Part shown: piece after piece, positions 43,496 to 57,502 of the stretch
How positions within the stretch are numbered: position 1 is the stretch's first letter
How the letters are laid out: each line of letters begins with the position of its first letter
DNA from: Candidatus Dojkabacteria bacterium
GTDB taxonomy: Bacteria > Patescibacteria > Dojkabacteria > SC72
DNA: 64,000 bases
NCBI GenBank assembly: GCA_023229785.1
Contig: JALNYV010000007.1
Location: 1 to 64,000, forward strand
Direction: 5' to 3'
The notes under the pieces: generated by a model
Databases searched by the model: none
Told to the model about the DNA's origin: nothing
The model's input: only the letters and a program-made list of their open reading frames with translations
Position numbers and translations under genes: made by a program

Positions 43496-44446
43496 TTAAA
43501 ATCTTTTGTTTCATTGCACAACTACTCAAGTTGGTTTATATCCTTGTGGAGGAGTCACATTAAGAGAGCTTGCTCATGAAGGGACTGACATATTTGAAAC
43601 ATTTTTACTTACCTTATTATAGTATTCTCTGATTGTCTGGGTGTAATCCTCTTTAGTGATATCACCTAGATACTCAAATAATCTAGTAGTAAGTTTAAGT
43701 TGCAAATCTGGATCGTCCTTTTTTTCCTCTTGTGCCTTTCTGAATTCTGTTAGGAGTCTGACCAAAGGCCTGTCATCTTCTTTGATAAGCATTCTATTAT
43801 CATCGTGTTCATATTCATGAACCTTCTTAGTGAGTTTTTCGACCTCTGCTTTGTATGTCTCATTTTCAAAAGTTTTCCTTCTGTCATTGAGTTCATACTT
43901 TGCTACGTCGTCCAATAATGCACCAATAGTATTATCGATGAATTCTTGGTCTTTTCATTTTGTTGCATCCTTCAGTTTTGCTTTTTCTTCATCTAGTTTC
44001 TTTTGAACCTCTACTTGTGCTTGCGCATCAAGGTTTGGATCTAGAACTGGTGGAGTTGGCGCTACTGGTTCTGCTGGTTTTATTGGTTCCTGGGGAACGG
44101 TTGGGGCCGGAGCTTGCGCTGGCGGTTCAACTGCACCTGTAGCTACAGGAGTAATTGGAGTTGGCGCAACTGGAGCGACTGGCGCTGGTTGCGGTGGGGC
44201 CACCGGTTGAGGTGGTAATTGTTGTGGATTTGCCTGAGGGTTCTGAGCATAATATAGTGGATTGTTCCATCCATACATTGGTTGCTGATACTGCTGAGGC
44301 TGTGGTTGGGGTTGCATGTTATTAACCGCTTGGTTAAATTGATCGTACCCCGTTGGTGCAACGTTCTGTTGCGGTTGTGGCTGCCCGTTCATAGGCGGCA
44401 TAGGTTGTGGCGTTCATGCTCACAAAACCTGATTTAGTTCTGCCAT
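43496..44446 (-). CDS. scaffolding-like protein
   Basis: The product is 316 residues. N-terminal ~150 residues are Pro/Gln/Ala-rich and disordered (PQPQPQQYQQPMYGW, PVAPPQPAPVAPVAP), followed by charged helices (residues 165-280). This composition and position upstream of the capsid gene fit a scaffold. Three UGA-Gly join what a standard reading would split in two. Ends GNKRF. Confidence 0.6.
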
Positions 44447-44501
44447 AGATTATATTAAAATATAAAAGAACATTTCTATAAGCCCTTCATGGCTCATATC
44501 T

Positions 44502-44510
44502 ACCTAAGGC
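44502..44510 (-). promoter_or_regulatory. GCCTTAGGT motif, putative late promoter
   Basis: Minus strand GCCTTAGGTAGATATGAGC, 55 nt before the scaffold start. The GATAAT-like part is weaker than elsewhere. Confidence 0.5.
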
Positions 44511-44531
44511 GACATTTTGTCATTTTTCATT

Positions 44532-46430
44532 TTAGTATGCTTTTGGTCTCTGAGGAGTTTTGTTCTGTGGAGCTGGAACAGCCTCTCAAGGAGCTCACGT
44601 TTGTGCTTCTTGACCTGGTTGTCACATAGAAATTCCAGCCTTTTTCATTTCGTCTTGCTTATATTTTTCTAATGTTACTAGGTCTAAAATTACCTTCTTC
44701 CTATCATCCATGGTAGGAGTAGCAATATCAAACGTTCATAAAATCTTATCTTGTATTGCGTTAATAAAATCTGGATCTTGTGTTGATTGTAATAATGATA
44801 TATATTGTTGTCTATCTTCAAGATTAGCCATTGATTTCAAACTATCGCTTTCAAATTCAAAATCAAATTGAGACTTCAAATCCTGAGCTTTGATTGTAGA
44901 GAATGTTGGTCCATCTTCTCCAAGGATTCTTATGGCAAGTTCTCCATCGATATTCACTCTACCAAGAGCCATCCATATCTCTGCCAATCTAGTAAGCATT
45001 CTATTTTTAGAATCAAAATATGGTATAAGTCTTGTTTTAAGTATTCATTGCTTAAGTTGAGCCGCTCATGTTCCCCTTTCTATCTTTCCTTCACCTCATT
45101 GAGAATAACTATTTAATCCTACAATTTCATATGCCTGGGAAATGAAATACTTGATTCCTGCTAAAAGACCATTTAATGCGTCTGGGTCAGCAGCCTTGAT
45201 AGGTTCTATATTTTTTCATTGTATTCTTTCATACACCTTTCTTGGCTTCGGATTGAACACTTTTGACGTTTCAGGGCCAAAGACACCCTTGTCTGCTATG
45301 TAGGCAGGGTTAGCCATAGAATTGATAACATCACATCGATTATTTACAAAAATATCTACATTGTCTTGTAGGGATGATAATTTTTGGCAAATTCCTTCTG
45401 GGAATAAACTTCCAGCCTTTTCTTCAAAAGTAACTCTCACGAAAGGATCTCATTCTAATGGATATGGATTTGCTCAAGAATAAACAAGATGTCCATTTAT
45501 AAGGAGTCAGAATTCTTCCCCGAGCCAGCATTCAACATATTCCATAAGGTCCGCCGTCCAGTCGACTGAGAATAGTCCATCGTCGGCAAAAGATACCTGA
45601 TGATTGGATTGACTCATATTAAGTGTTTGTTCGTATGTTAATTTTCCTTTAATTGTCCATTCATATCCTCTAAGGTTCTTGATCTTTTTGAAATCAAGGT
45701 CTGAAAAGCGCTGTGCTTTATCGTGTAATTGCTTTCGTGCCGCCTTGTCTAGGTAGGAAATCATGTCTCCGTATCTTTTCTTTAGATCGCTCATGTGAGC
45801 AATATCTCTATAGAATTTTGGAGTAGTATAGAAATCAGGAGCGAATGGGTTGAATAATAATGAAAAAACATCCACATAATGAAATGTTGGTTGATTCACT
45901 ACTATAGGATCGGATTTTTCCACCTTTCCATCTTTATAGGTAACTTTACTATTATATTTCACCCGACCTCATCTTCAGTATCAAACTCATAGCCCACTAG
46001 CTTCATAATCAATTGATTTCTCGGCCGTCTTTGCTTTTGCAACGGAATAACATCGCTCTGTAAAGTCTTTCACAGAATCCTTAACGGGCATGTCTTTTTG
46101 CTCTCTAGGGATAGATTTTATTTTGGTTACACTATCATATATGTTTGAATTGAATGTGTCGTGTACGGAAGCAACAAGTGGATATTTCCTATTGCTTTTA
46201 TCTTCCATTCATAACCCCTTGAGATATAGAAGCCTATCTCAGGAGTAAAGAATCAAGTCCTTATATCATTTGACATAATCGGGCCATATAACATCAGAAA
46301 AATACGATCGTAATGCCGTAAATGTTGCGTGTAGATCGGCCTCGAGAGTCTCTCTCTTTTTCTTCTTTTCTATAGGTTTTACATTTGCGTCAAGGAGCGT
46401 CTGTAATTTGTCTTTTACGAAAGATGCCAT
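44532..46430 (-). CDS. portal protein (putative)
   Basis: The product is 632 residues. Features fit a podovirus portal: an N-terminal helical part, VVNQPTFHYVDVFSLLFNPF, then RGTGAAQLKQGILKTRLIPYFD, and a long helix plus a Pro/Gln-rich tail. It lies between the putative small terminase and the scaffold. UGA-Gly joins five standard-code fragments. Confidence 0.65.
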
Positions 46431-46439
46431 AGTAGTTGG

Positions 46440-46922
46440 TTATTTGTTATAAAAATCTTGGTTCTCAAACTTCTGAACCGGAGCTTGAAATATGTTAATT
46501 TTTGGTTGATCTTCTGCTCAAATCCACTTAGCGATTTTGCCTCGTGCCCTGAGTTTGAATTCCTTGTCTTTGACTCTTGCCATATACATTTCTGCGTCAT
46601 CAAAAGAATCAGACTTCTCATCTATAAGGTCCACAACCGCACTGGTCATGGCCTTATAAACTCATCATCTATCATTTAATTTTTGATTTTCTTGTAGTGC
46701 TGACCTTACGTGTTTTCTTACTCTTCGTTCCTCCGGATTTTCTTGTAGACTTAGGCTTTGAACTGGAGTATTTGAGCTTTCAAATTCCACTAGTTGTCCC
46801 TCACTTACTTCATTTCATGAAGGATTCGCTTGCGGCAATAGAATCTCTGGCTTTTCCAACACCGGTGACGTATTGTCGTTGCGGCTTGGAGAATCATTCA
46901 AGATATCATCTGCTCGGTTCAT
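46440..46922 (-). CDS. possible small terminase or virion accessory
   Basis: The product is 160 residues. Acidic N-terminal half; the helical C-terminal half reads YKAMTSAVVDLIDEKSDSFDDAEMY. Its first ~250 nt overlap the end of the giant gene in another frame. Role guessed from position only. Confidence 0.4.
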
Positions 46923-49900
46923 AAGGTTTTATATTAAGAGAATTAAATGTATCTGAATTCTTTTCTATTTTTGCCTGCATACTATCGTAGATAGGCTTGA
47001 ATTTCTCGTAGGATGCTTTTGAAGATCTTACTCAAGAAGTTCCATTCTCGTTTCCTGCTGCGTAGTGGGCGTAGGCCATTCACATGTCTTGTAGTCGTTC
47101 TAGGGTTCAGTAGGTGTGCCTAATGAATTCACTAGCAACCTCTGGTTGCGCTGATTGGAATAAGTCAATTTGTTCTATAAGTTCTGGATTTCATCTAAGT
47201 AGATCAACTTTGAAGTGCATTTTATCTTGAACGTTCATAGGTAGTTTATCTATCTCTTCCATTAACTTAACCACTAATGGTCACCTTACTTCTGATGGAA
47301 GTGTCAGTCATATATTTTGAAATTGATTCATTATCTTCCACCCGCCAGCATCTCAGTTTGCATAACTTCACATAGCTGTTAAATATAGTGACATTACTTT
47401 CCCATATAATCATTTGAATGTGACATAATCTTTTCACTGAGAATCCTGCTCTATCTTAGTAAATTCTCCCATCTCTTCTGGATATTTATTGAGAACATAA
47501 TTACTCACTATACTATCTCATAGCGGTTTATTAACTATTCATACATATGAACCTAAGGCACTTATGGTCTTATCTAATATTAAATCCTCCTCTCATTGAG
47601 TTAATGTTTTATTACCAGACGCTTTTTTATATTGTTTTGTTATTAAGTCTTTCTCCGCGTCCATTAAATATCACAGTAAATGATAACTACTTCATGGTAT
47701 ATTTCACGCATCAAGTAATTGCATTACCTCTACGGTTTTTTCCATTGTAGATCATCTTGTTGTCATTAATTTTGCTTGTAGTCACTCTAAGTCTCATCCA
47801 TCTAGTGCTTTAATAAACACATCTATAAGTTGACTATCTGATTTTCATTCAGCACTAAATTTCTTTAATTGTTCCACCATCTGTCATTTACCAACCCATG
47901 TATTTCTTCAGAATCACATAAATTGTTCTATGGATTTTGCGACGGAGTCTCTTAAGTCATACATTTTTTGAATTTCTGTACTAGCGGCAGGAACTCACGA
48001 CATCTTATAATTGTAATATGCTTGGTCTGGTACTATTGAACTAAGGTCTATTTTTCATGTTTCTGCATATTGCTTTATCAAAACATCATCATTTATAGTT
48101 TTATAAACGTTTTCTATCTGAGATTTCGTTCATTTTGCTCACTGTAAGAAATCCTTTATAACTGGAAGTGTGTCAAAGAAATTTTTGACTAGCCAATCTT
48201 TAAGTGCTCACGGTTGTGAATCCTCTCAAAAGAGAGACATAAATTGCAATTTATTCGCCTGTGAACTGAAATTATATTTCATTTCTTTAAATTTACTTAC
48301 GTTTTGCCCATAGAAATAGTTCCATTGTGTTCATCTTCATTCTGGAATATAATCTAATCAATATGCATTATCTACTCAATCTGAGTAATATCTAAACGTT
48401 CAGCTTGTCATATATCGTCGATCCTTCACTATTCATTCAAGAATTTCCGACATAGGAACTCAAGCAGTCTTTTTTCATAAAGCTCATGATATAACTCATA
48501 ATGGCTTATATTGTCTTAATAAATCTCTTCTAAATGATTCATACATTCTCCGTCATACATCTCACATGGTATGATGTTTAGCATATCAATCAATGCCAGC
48601 CCTAAGCATTCTTCATAATGAAAATGTATTTAATGATTGTACATCCATATTGAAATATGCCATAGCATCTAGTGTAGATCAAATTGCTCAAGCTGCGGAA
48701 TCTCGATCCTCATCCTCCCTTCACCTTGATAGTTTTGTGCCATAATACGCTGATCTTAGTCACATTTCTATAATGTTTGATATCTCATCATTAGCCATAA
48801 GATATTTTGCTAAATTTTCTTTTGCTCATTTTCGTCACACTCACTTGGTATTCACGTCTTTTATAAAATTAGAAGCGCCTCATGCGAAACTATTAATAAT
48901 ATATTTGGCCTTATTTAATCATCGACCTCATCTAAAGTTTGTTAATTGACCATAATAAGACATCAATGTATTATTTCTTCATCTTCATAACAATCAATAA
49001 TCAAATCATGTATATACCTTAAATAAATCTTGCGCCTTACTTCTTATAATATCGATTATTTTTTTCTTAACCGCTGATTCTGGATGTGTTTTTACCCATT
49101 GTCAAAATTCTTCCATTGACTGAAAGTTTCTAGCTCAATTTGTTTGTATAGCCTGCAATAAAGATATATCTCTCATGTATGGCCTATAAATTATATCAGT
49201 AATGTTATTTAATCAATCGGCTAGTTCTCAAAAGAAATTAGGATTATTACTGAGAAATGTTTGCCACTTTTTTATACTAGTTATTCACATAATCGCTTTT
49301 AGTGGGTGGTCTGTTTGTGATAGTCATAATCAATCAACACTTATATCTCTCCAATCTAATTGTGCTGATTTAAATCATATTAGATTTCATATTTCATATG
49401 CTCAATCTATATCTCCATATTTTTTAAGCATGGTCTGAACAAAGTATGTATATGAGGGAACCTGTGCAAGTGCTGAGTACATTGCATTCGCTCACATAGC
49501 CCAAGATTTTCTTGCTACTTTCGCTGTTTTTGAAAAAATTTTTCATGTTGTGGATGTTCAAAAATTCATAGTTAAAAATCTATTCATCCAATTAAGCTGA
49601 CTAGTTCATCATATGTTTTCCATAATTACTTTAAGTCTATTAATGGATAACGATCACTTCTTGGCTCAAATCATTTCTTCAAGCATTCTAGTAGATTTCT
49701 CTAGTTCTTCCGGCGTTTTTGATACTAACTTTCATAATTGCTCTACCTTGTCTTGTATTATCTTTAATCACGAATCTACACCAAATAACATCTCGAATAA
49801 ACGTCATTCCTTAAATACATCTGCGATATTCCTTCATCACTTTTCTAACTCCTTCAACACATATATTTCTAAGTTATCTATTGCTCAGTTCAACATTTTT

Positions 49901-52900
49901 CAAAGTTGATTACTATTATCTCATAATCATCAAAGCATTCTTTTTGTTTCGTTTATGTAGTCATATAGAATATATGCCATAGCGTCTGGGTCTTTTGATA
50001 TTGATTTTGCCTGCGGGAATCATTTCTCGTCAGTGTATTTTAATCACATAAAATTTCATTCACGCGTGAATCTTCATTTATTTAATGTGTATTCGCCATG
50101 AGAATAGTTTCTTAATTTTTCAATTACTTTATTAACTATTTCTTTATCTTCAGATAGTGCGGCATTCATATTATGAACCACTATAGATGCCAATGATCAG
50201 GCAGATGAACTTCATGTTGTTTGTTTTGTCCAACTTATTATTTTTAATCATCATGGTGTATTTGAAAGAGCAGAACTTAAATCTCATAGATTCATTCTAG
50301 ATATTGTGGCTAGAAAATCTTTTTGTATTTCATCAACGGAATGTCATAGTAAAATTTCTTGCATTTGAAAATTATCAGCATTTTCAGCCGCCTTGTCTTT
50401 CTCTGCCATAGTAAACATACTCTCTAGAGTATCTGTAGCTGTCTCTTTAGAAGGTAAATACCTAAATGTTATTTCCCTCTTTCACTCGTCCAGTATTGCT
50501 GAATTTATTGGAACCAATCATGTTTTTGTGACAACATTGTATCAGTCTAATGATCATCAATAAATTGAAGATATTTTTCATGTTGTTTTTTTTCATTCTA
50601 TTTCTATGGTTATTTCTTTGTCTCGTGCCTTAGCGATAGCGTCGTATTTTGGTACTTCTGCGCTAATGTTTTTAATATCTGAAGGAACCAATGTGTATGG
50701 CATAAATGAATTTCTTAGTCAATTCATATATTCCTTATCTAATTTGAATGATTTATCGGTCATTCATTTTGCTGCACTATTGATTCATTCTTTTATCACC
50801 TCGTCTAATGTTTTGATTTTATTAGATGACCTTACTACTTTTTCTATGTTTTGATATATATTCCGCTTAATGTATTTGTCTACGCTATCTGTTATTGTTG
50901 TAGATTGGTTCCTTAAGAGATATGATGGAAGCGTCAATCAATCTACAGAGACACTAGATAGGAAACTTCAATCGTTCCATATATTCGCTGGGACTTCATA
51001 GTAATTAGCATAGAAACTTCACATTTTATCAGAAATTTTAGCCAACCTTCATTCTACTGTACCATAAAGATTTTTCATTGAATAATACGTTTTATTTGCA
51101 GAAAGCATAATAAGATATAATTTTTTAGCTTCCTCTGTATCTAATTTTGACACATCTATACTTTTATGATCCAATCAATCTATAACTCAAATTGGCAAAT
51201 CCTCTATTTCTCTTTGAAGGGAGTCTCTAACGTTTACTGTGTGTGATTTTCATGTGTTATCAACATACATATATGATCAAAATTCTAATATTCTTTCTAG
51301 TTTATCTTCCGCATTTTTAATGGGTTTCTTCTGCAACATTTCGTAAAGAGCTATCTTATTATTTACAAATCATTTTTCTCAATAAACTTTTTTTATTTTT
51401 TCTTTAAATTTCATTATATTGTTTTTAAATGCACTAATATCCTCAGTTGTATTTTTAGATATACGATACATTCAGAATTTAGTATTTAATTTCCATCTTT
51501 CTGTTCAAAATAGATCTCAATATAATTTTGTGAGTCTTTCTGTTTCGACCATAATTAATCATTGATACTGAGACTTCAAAGAAAATGTTTTTTCTACATC
51601 TCACTCCCTTACTGCTTTTAGCATCTCTTTTTCATAAGTATCTAGTATAGATGTTAATTTCTCATCAGTACTTGTTATATGTTTTTTTGTTGAAAATCAT
51701 AACAATTCCCAATCCATTCATGAATCAAGTTTTCAGTATAGCCTATCTATATCTGGTATAGTTGCTATGTTGTAAAGTTTAGAGTCTATTACCTTATTTC
51801 ACACAGTAACGCCAATCATTCATAATCACCTCTGATCATCTAGTTGTCTTTTGATTATTGCTATTGCATTTCAAATCTTTCAAGTGCTATCTACTATTGG
51901 CTCTCATGTCAAAAGATTCATTCACATCTTTACTTGATTTGATTTATATATTTGATGTAAGTAGTTTATTTCTTTTTCTGTGAAATTTTTCAATACTCAT
52001 TCATCAGAAAGCGTAAGAAGTTTATTAATATCGTCATCAGAGGTATTTTCTATTCTTTTGAATATAAACTCAGTACTTCATATTCGTTGAGGCATATCTA
52101 TTCATTGGTCTTGGAGGTTTTTAATGGTATCTAAGTACAGTTGGGTTTTTGTGGTATATGGTTCTCAAATTATCTCAGCTATCTTTTTTCAATTAAAATC
52201 AGTTATTCACAGCTTTAAAAGAAGATTAAACTTGTTTTTATATGACGCTTCTAGTGATTCCGATGTAATTACATTATTAACTATATAATCAGAGATTCTC
52301 TCTATTTGCTCATCGGTTAATTCTTGAATCTTTATTCATTCAAAACCATCAATATCTATGCTATTTACTATTTTTTGAACGAGTTCTGTTTTTCATTCTA
52401 TTATAGATTTTTTAATTCTTAGCTTCTCAACATCGGAGACTATCCTCTCTATATATCACATTCAAGTTAGTTCTCATAAGTTCTTTGACATTTCCTGAAA
52501 TCTTAAGAAATTATCTTTATTTGATAAATAGCTTTTTATATGTTCTGATTCGTTTTTATAAGCCACCTCTATAAACTCATTTATTTTTTCTTGTACTTTT
52601 TCTTTTGTAACTCATATTCTATAACTATTGTCTATTCAAAAGAAATTATCTAATTCACTTTTAAGTGACATTATTCTATCCTCAAACTTAACTCACACAT
52701 ATAACATTCAATTTTCATATTTGAATGCGTATGTTCATTCTCATTTTGGGAACGAAAATGAAATTTTTTTCAAATACCCCACCTTTCATTCTTCCTCTAG
52801 AGCTTCCTTTAATTTATAATAAGAAGATGCATTCTCTAAAATTATTCATTTTATCTTTCATTCATCTATTTTTGATGTGAAGTCTCATACAAATAAATCA

Positions 52901-54651
52901 TCTCACAATCTTAATTCTCAATTTATTAGTCATTCTCAAAATTCTATCCTATTGCCAGCATATGATAAATTATAAATATCTGATAATATGGCTGTTTCGT
53001 TAGATGTTTCTCTAAGCGAGTGTATATAAAATACACCATCTTCTGGCATCGGAGTAGAAGAAAGATAAGATACAATGGACTTTTTACCGGAGGCGGTATT
53101 AAGTATCGCTTTGTCTGATTTGTCAATTATATCCATTACTCATTGTTTGAATTCTCTTATCTTTTCTGGAGAGCGGAATTCATCGGTAAGCGTTGGCACT
53201 AATTCTCATTCTCAAAATATCTCATCAACGGTTAATTCCTGATGTGAATCTTTTAAAAATTCTTTACTATAAACATCAATATCTGCTATTATTTTTTCGT
53301 ATCACTCTAATTTACTATCCAATATTAGTTTTTTATATTCCTCTATTCATAATTTGCCTGTATCTACTCACACAACATCCAAAACCTCTATTATATTTAA
53401 TGGTGTTTTATCTGCCTTTAAAATTTTCTTTTTTCATTTAATATACTCGTCTGGATTTTCACTTATGTCTTTTGCTAAATTACTAAGCTCTACTCATGAC
53501 TTTCATGTTAGAAGTCATAATTTTATATCCATCAAAGATGAATTAATTTTTTTATATAGAACATTTTTATAAGAATCAACTGGCATTCTTAACCCATAAA
53601 GCAACGAAACGGTCCTATATATTGCTTCGTCTATTCCTTCTTTTCATCATGATATTAACTTAAACTTATTTAAAATATCTAAATACTTAGTAAGTATGCT
53701 AGGATTAGTTATAACATTAGATAAATTATTAAGTAATGTGTTCCTTAATGATATTACATCTATAGATTTTTCTAGTGCAATTATTACTCATTCGTCGTCT
53801 AACATTCACTTAGGAATTCAATCCAAGTGTATACTTGTAAATTCGTCTATTGATCTAATTCATCATAGTAGATCAGATATATAGAAATACTTGGTAAATA
53901 TATCATCCCATTTATTTCATGCCATATACATCAAATTGTCAAATAATGTTTTATCTTGTATTAGATTACTATTTCTTAATTCAAATATTTGACTCTTTGC
54001 ATCCTTTCTATAATCAATTCATTCTAATATTTTTTTATTCATATTCTCTATATGCACATTCCACTTATCTACTCACTTTATACCATAATTCAATCATTTT
54101 TTAAACACATCTATTCATAGATTTTTTACATAATTGTAATCATAAATAGCCAATCTAGTAATATACTCGCTAACATTAGACATAACAGTGCTTCGTTTAA
54201 TATCCAAATTTTTCAATCAAAAATGTGTAAGTGAATTATATATGGAATCTTTTAATGGTAAAAGTGATTCTTCTATATCATCTAAATTCATCATATTATT
54301 ATCTATAAATTCAATCATACTTTTAGAATAATTGAAATTACTTCAAAAAGACTCAAGTAATTGTTTCTTGTATATGGGATTTCCAGTTACTAGTGACATA
54401 GCATAGTTATTTAATTCTATCTGAGTGTGTTCAAGTTTAATTTTTAAATCATCTCTAATGTCTGTTGTCTTAGACATTTTTATCATGTTTTCATAGGAAG
54501 ACGCCTCTTTCAATTTAGACACCAAAAATGCTGACGCTTCAGGAGATTTATTTGCGTCAGTTAATAGTTTTGTTGTAATAGCGTTAGAAACTACTGTTCT
54601 ATTTTGTAAACAATCTGTCATATTGTCACTAACAAGGTAAAATTTTTTCAA
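46669..54651 (-). CDS. giant virion protein, C-terminal part
   Basis: About 2,660 residues following directly on the N-terminal part but in another frame; 54651 is the frame boundary, not a proven start. Mostly helical, with UGA-Gly throughout. The region at about 48-50 kb (FGQWVKTHPESAVKKKII, NFRGGRGLNKAKYIINSFAGG) is typical of giant phage internal or ejected proteins. The C-terminal ~85 residues are Lys/Ser-rich and overlap the next gene. N4-type virion RNA polymerase is possible by size, but no catalytic motif was recognised. Confidence 0.6.
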
Positions 54652-57460
54652 CTACACCAGACACTAAATTATATGTCTTTTCGTAAGCACTTATTTTTTT
54701 TAGTGGTTCTGTTTGGGCTGTTTGCTCAACATTTTTGAAGAATGTATCATTAGCCTTTCACACATTACTTTTTTCTATTACTTTATTTTCTGCTATTATT
54801 TTATCTGCTATTATTTCATTTTCTGCTCTTTTGTCAATTATTCAATATTTTGAAAGAGTCTCATTATCTCACTTAAGTTTATAGTTATTACCTACTTTTT
54901 CAAAGTCTCATATATATTCTGGCATTTTAGATAGCTCTTCAGCTGTATATAATTTAGCTGGGTCTATTCATTTTAAAAGCGTTTCTTTTGGTATTTCGTA
55001 TGGTCTCAATATTGGTATTCTTATTGTTCATTCGTCTACAACATCTCAAAGTGTATTTCAAATAAACATTTTACCGTCATCAACACTAGCTTCTTTAACC
55101 ATGTCTGAAAATTTTATATTAGGATCTTGAGACATTTTTAGAAACGTATCGTAATTAGATTGCGCTATTATTTCGTCGGTTAATTCTCAAAATCATAAAT
55201 TCCTAGACCTTTCTTCTAACATATTTAAATACGATTCCATGAACTTCTTCTTCTTTATTAGAGCACTAGATGGAGCATTTTTTACCACATCCCATCATGC
55301 CTTTATGGATCTAGATAAAACCTCTATATCGTCTATAGTATATCATCACGTAGGGTATCTCTTATTAAGATATATTTTAGCTGCTAAAACTGGATCAGAT
55401 GTTTCCCTAATATATTTCATTCATAGTTTCCCAAGCGGCAATGATATATCAGTAACAAAAGATAGCCACGTATCTACGAGCATCATATTTTTATTATATA
55501 CCTCTGGTTGGCCTGATTGTATTGCTCATGCTATTAGGGGATTGGTTATTCAAGCTTCTAAGATTGCAGTAACCGCATATGGAGCTATTTTTGCTACCAT
55601 TGGTAATGTTCTTCACGCTGTAATGGCAGGTATTAGAGTATTGATTACTCATCAAATTGCCTGTCCTGCGGCAGAAACTTGTCATCAAACAAATATTAAT
55701 CACATTCATGCTAATATATTATCATCTACGTCAGCATATCGGTTTGCCATCTTATTCATTCGTGTTGGTCAATCTTTGGTATATGATATATCTCTTAGTT
55801 GGTTCATATCCATCCTATCTAATCCTCAAGATTCTCATGGGACTGTTCATCATCTAATTTCAGGATGAATCTCTTGTCAATAAAATGTTTCTACCATATT
55901 AACTATCCTTCTGAATCAGTTTCAAAAATTAGGATCAGTTATAGATATCGATTTAAGTACATCTCACATTGCATCATTTTGTATTCAGTCGAAATAATCT
56001 TGGACTGTTTGATTTCACTTACTTCATGGCATTAGAAATTTTTCTGTAGCAGTGACTCATCTAAGATATTGACGCTCAGTATCATTATATTTTTTAGCTA
56101 TCTCGTTATCTGCATAGGTCTCAGCGTTCTTTCGAGTATCTTGATTGTCTAGATCAAATCTATTATTATTTCATATCCACTCTCTCATTAAATACGCATA
56201 GTCTGACATACGGCTCTTAGTTAATTCAACCTGTGATTTCATTCATACTAATTTTTCTTTTGCAGTAGCAATAAGTTCATCGGCCACTAGGTCTTTTTTG
56301 TTGATATTTAAACGTTCAGCTTCTTGGATTTCTTTTGCTAGTGTATTTACCTGCACGTCCATTGCATTAAATTTTATTACAAAATAATCTAAGAATGCCG
56401 TATCGGCCTCCATCTGGCTTGCATGTAAAAATCAACCACCTATTTGTTTAGATAATAATGGCGCTATTTTATTTTGTAGTTGAGTATAGCTCTTATTCGT
56501 TTGCTCTTCTGTAGCCTCTGCTTGTAATTCATATTCTTTTGATTTTAATCACAAATACATTGCGAGGGTTCAGGCCATTCATTGATGTCTCTCTGGTCGT
56601 TTCTTCAAGTCTGTCATAAGTTCAGTGGCTTTTTTCTCTGTTAATGGTTTTCAGTCTGTGGAAAATTGTTTTCAAAGCTCTGCAAGCTGCTCGTCCTTTC
56701 TTTTAAACATATTTTTAAAAATTAAATTTATTTGGTCTGGTGTTTTATCTGAATGTTTTCATGCCAAAACTTCTTCATAAAATACCTCAGAGTCTCATCG
56801 AGTTTTATTTACCCCATCTAATCATTTAGTTAATTCCTCAGTCTTGTTTTTTTGAATTTGTGCCATAGCCATTTTTTCGTCTACTCATCATTCATATTGT
56901 AATTTTATTCAATATTTATCTTCTAATTTTCTAACGTCTTGTATTTCTTTCTTCTGTCGTGAAGTTAATCAATACGCGGTATCTTGCTCTTCTTGTTTTT
57001 CCAAAAAGAAGTCTGAAAGTAATATTTTATCATCAAATTCCATTGGGACTGTTGGTCATAGTTTTTTCTCGAATAGTCATCAGCTGAATAAATTAGATGG
57101 AGAAGCAAATATGTTTCACGTAGTCACTTCTCACTCTCACGTAGCTGGAACACTCTCAACTGGTTGCACGATTCCAGTCATCTGTTCAACTGGCGCTTGT
57201 GTAGGAACCGACTCAACTTGTTGTGGCATTCAAACGACTGGAGAAACTCCACCTAATGATGGTTGATTGATTTGACCTGTAGCTGGATTATATCATGGCT
57301 GGTATCAAAATTGCGTTCATATGGTTGGTGCGGGTTGCGTCTGTGGTTCCGCTGGAGACATAAATCATACAGGCTCTTGAGGTGCTACTGGCTGATTAGT
57401 TTGTTGCTCTTCGTCTAATGAAGTTTTGAGTAGTTGCCTTCGTGCTGGTGTATATGCCAT
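54629..57460 (-). CDS. giant virion protein, N-terminal part
   Basis: The product is 943 residues. Pro/Gln-rich first 120 residues, helical charged middle, and several hydrophobic stretches at about 580-680 (VGGQVSAAGQAIGGVINTLIPAI) that could be membrane-active, as in ejected channel proteins. The frame ends TAG at 54629 just after the A6 run (plus 54643-54648); dropping one A joins it to the C-terminal part for about 3,600 residues in all. Late motif 32 nt upstream. Confidence 0.65.
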
Positions 57461-57492
57461 AGAAAATCATTACTGGTAAAGTTATCATCATA

Positions 57493-57501
57493 ACCTAAGG
57501 C
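57493..57501 (-). promoter_or_regulatory. GCCTTAGGT motif, putative late promoter
   Basis: Minus strand GCCTTAGGTTATGATGATAAC, 32 nt before the giant gene start and adjoining the TerL stop. Confidence 0.65.
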
Positions 57502-57502
57502 A

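Noticed and set aside
47551..47559. GCCTTAGGT motif inside the giant gene
   Set aside because: It is within coding sequence, without the GATAAT-like follower or a start codon at the usual spacing; a chance copy is plausible.
55239..55868. 209-residue ORF on the plus strand
   Set aside because: It lies antisense within the giant virion gene, which is open in code 25; Ser/His-rich composition is typical of a shadow frame.
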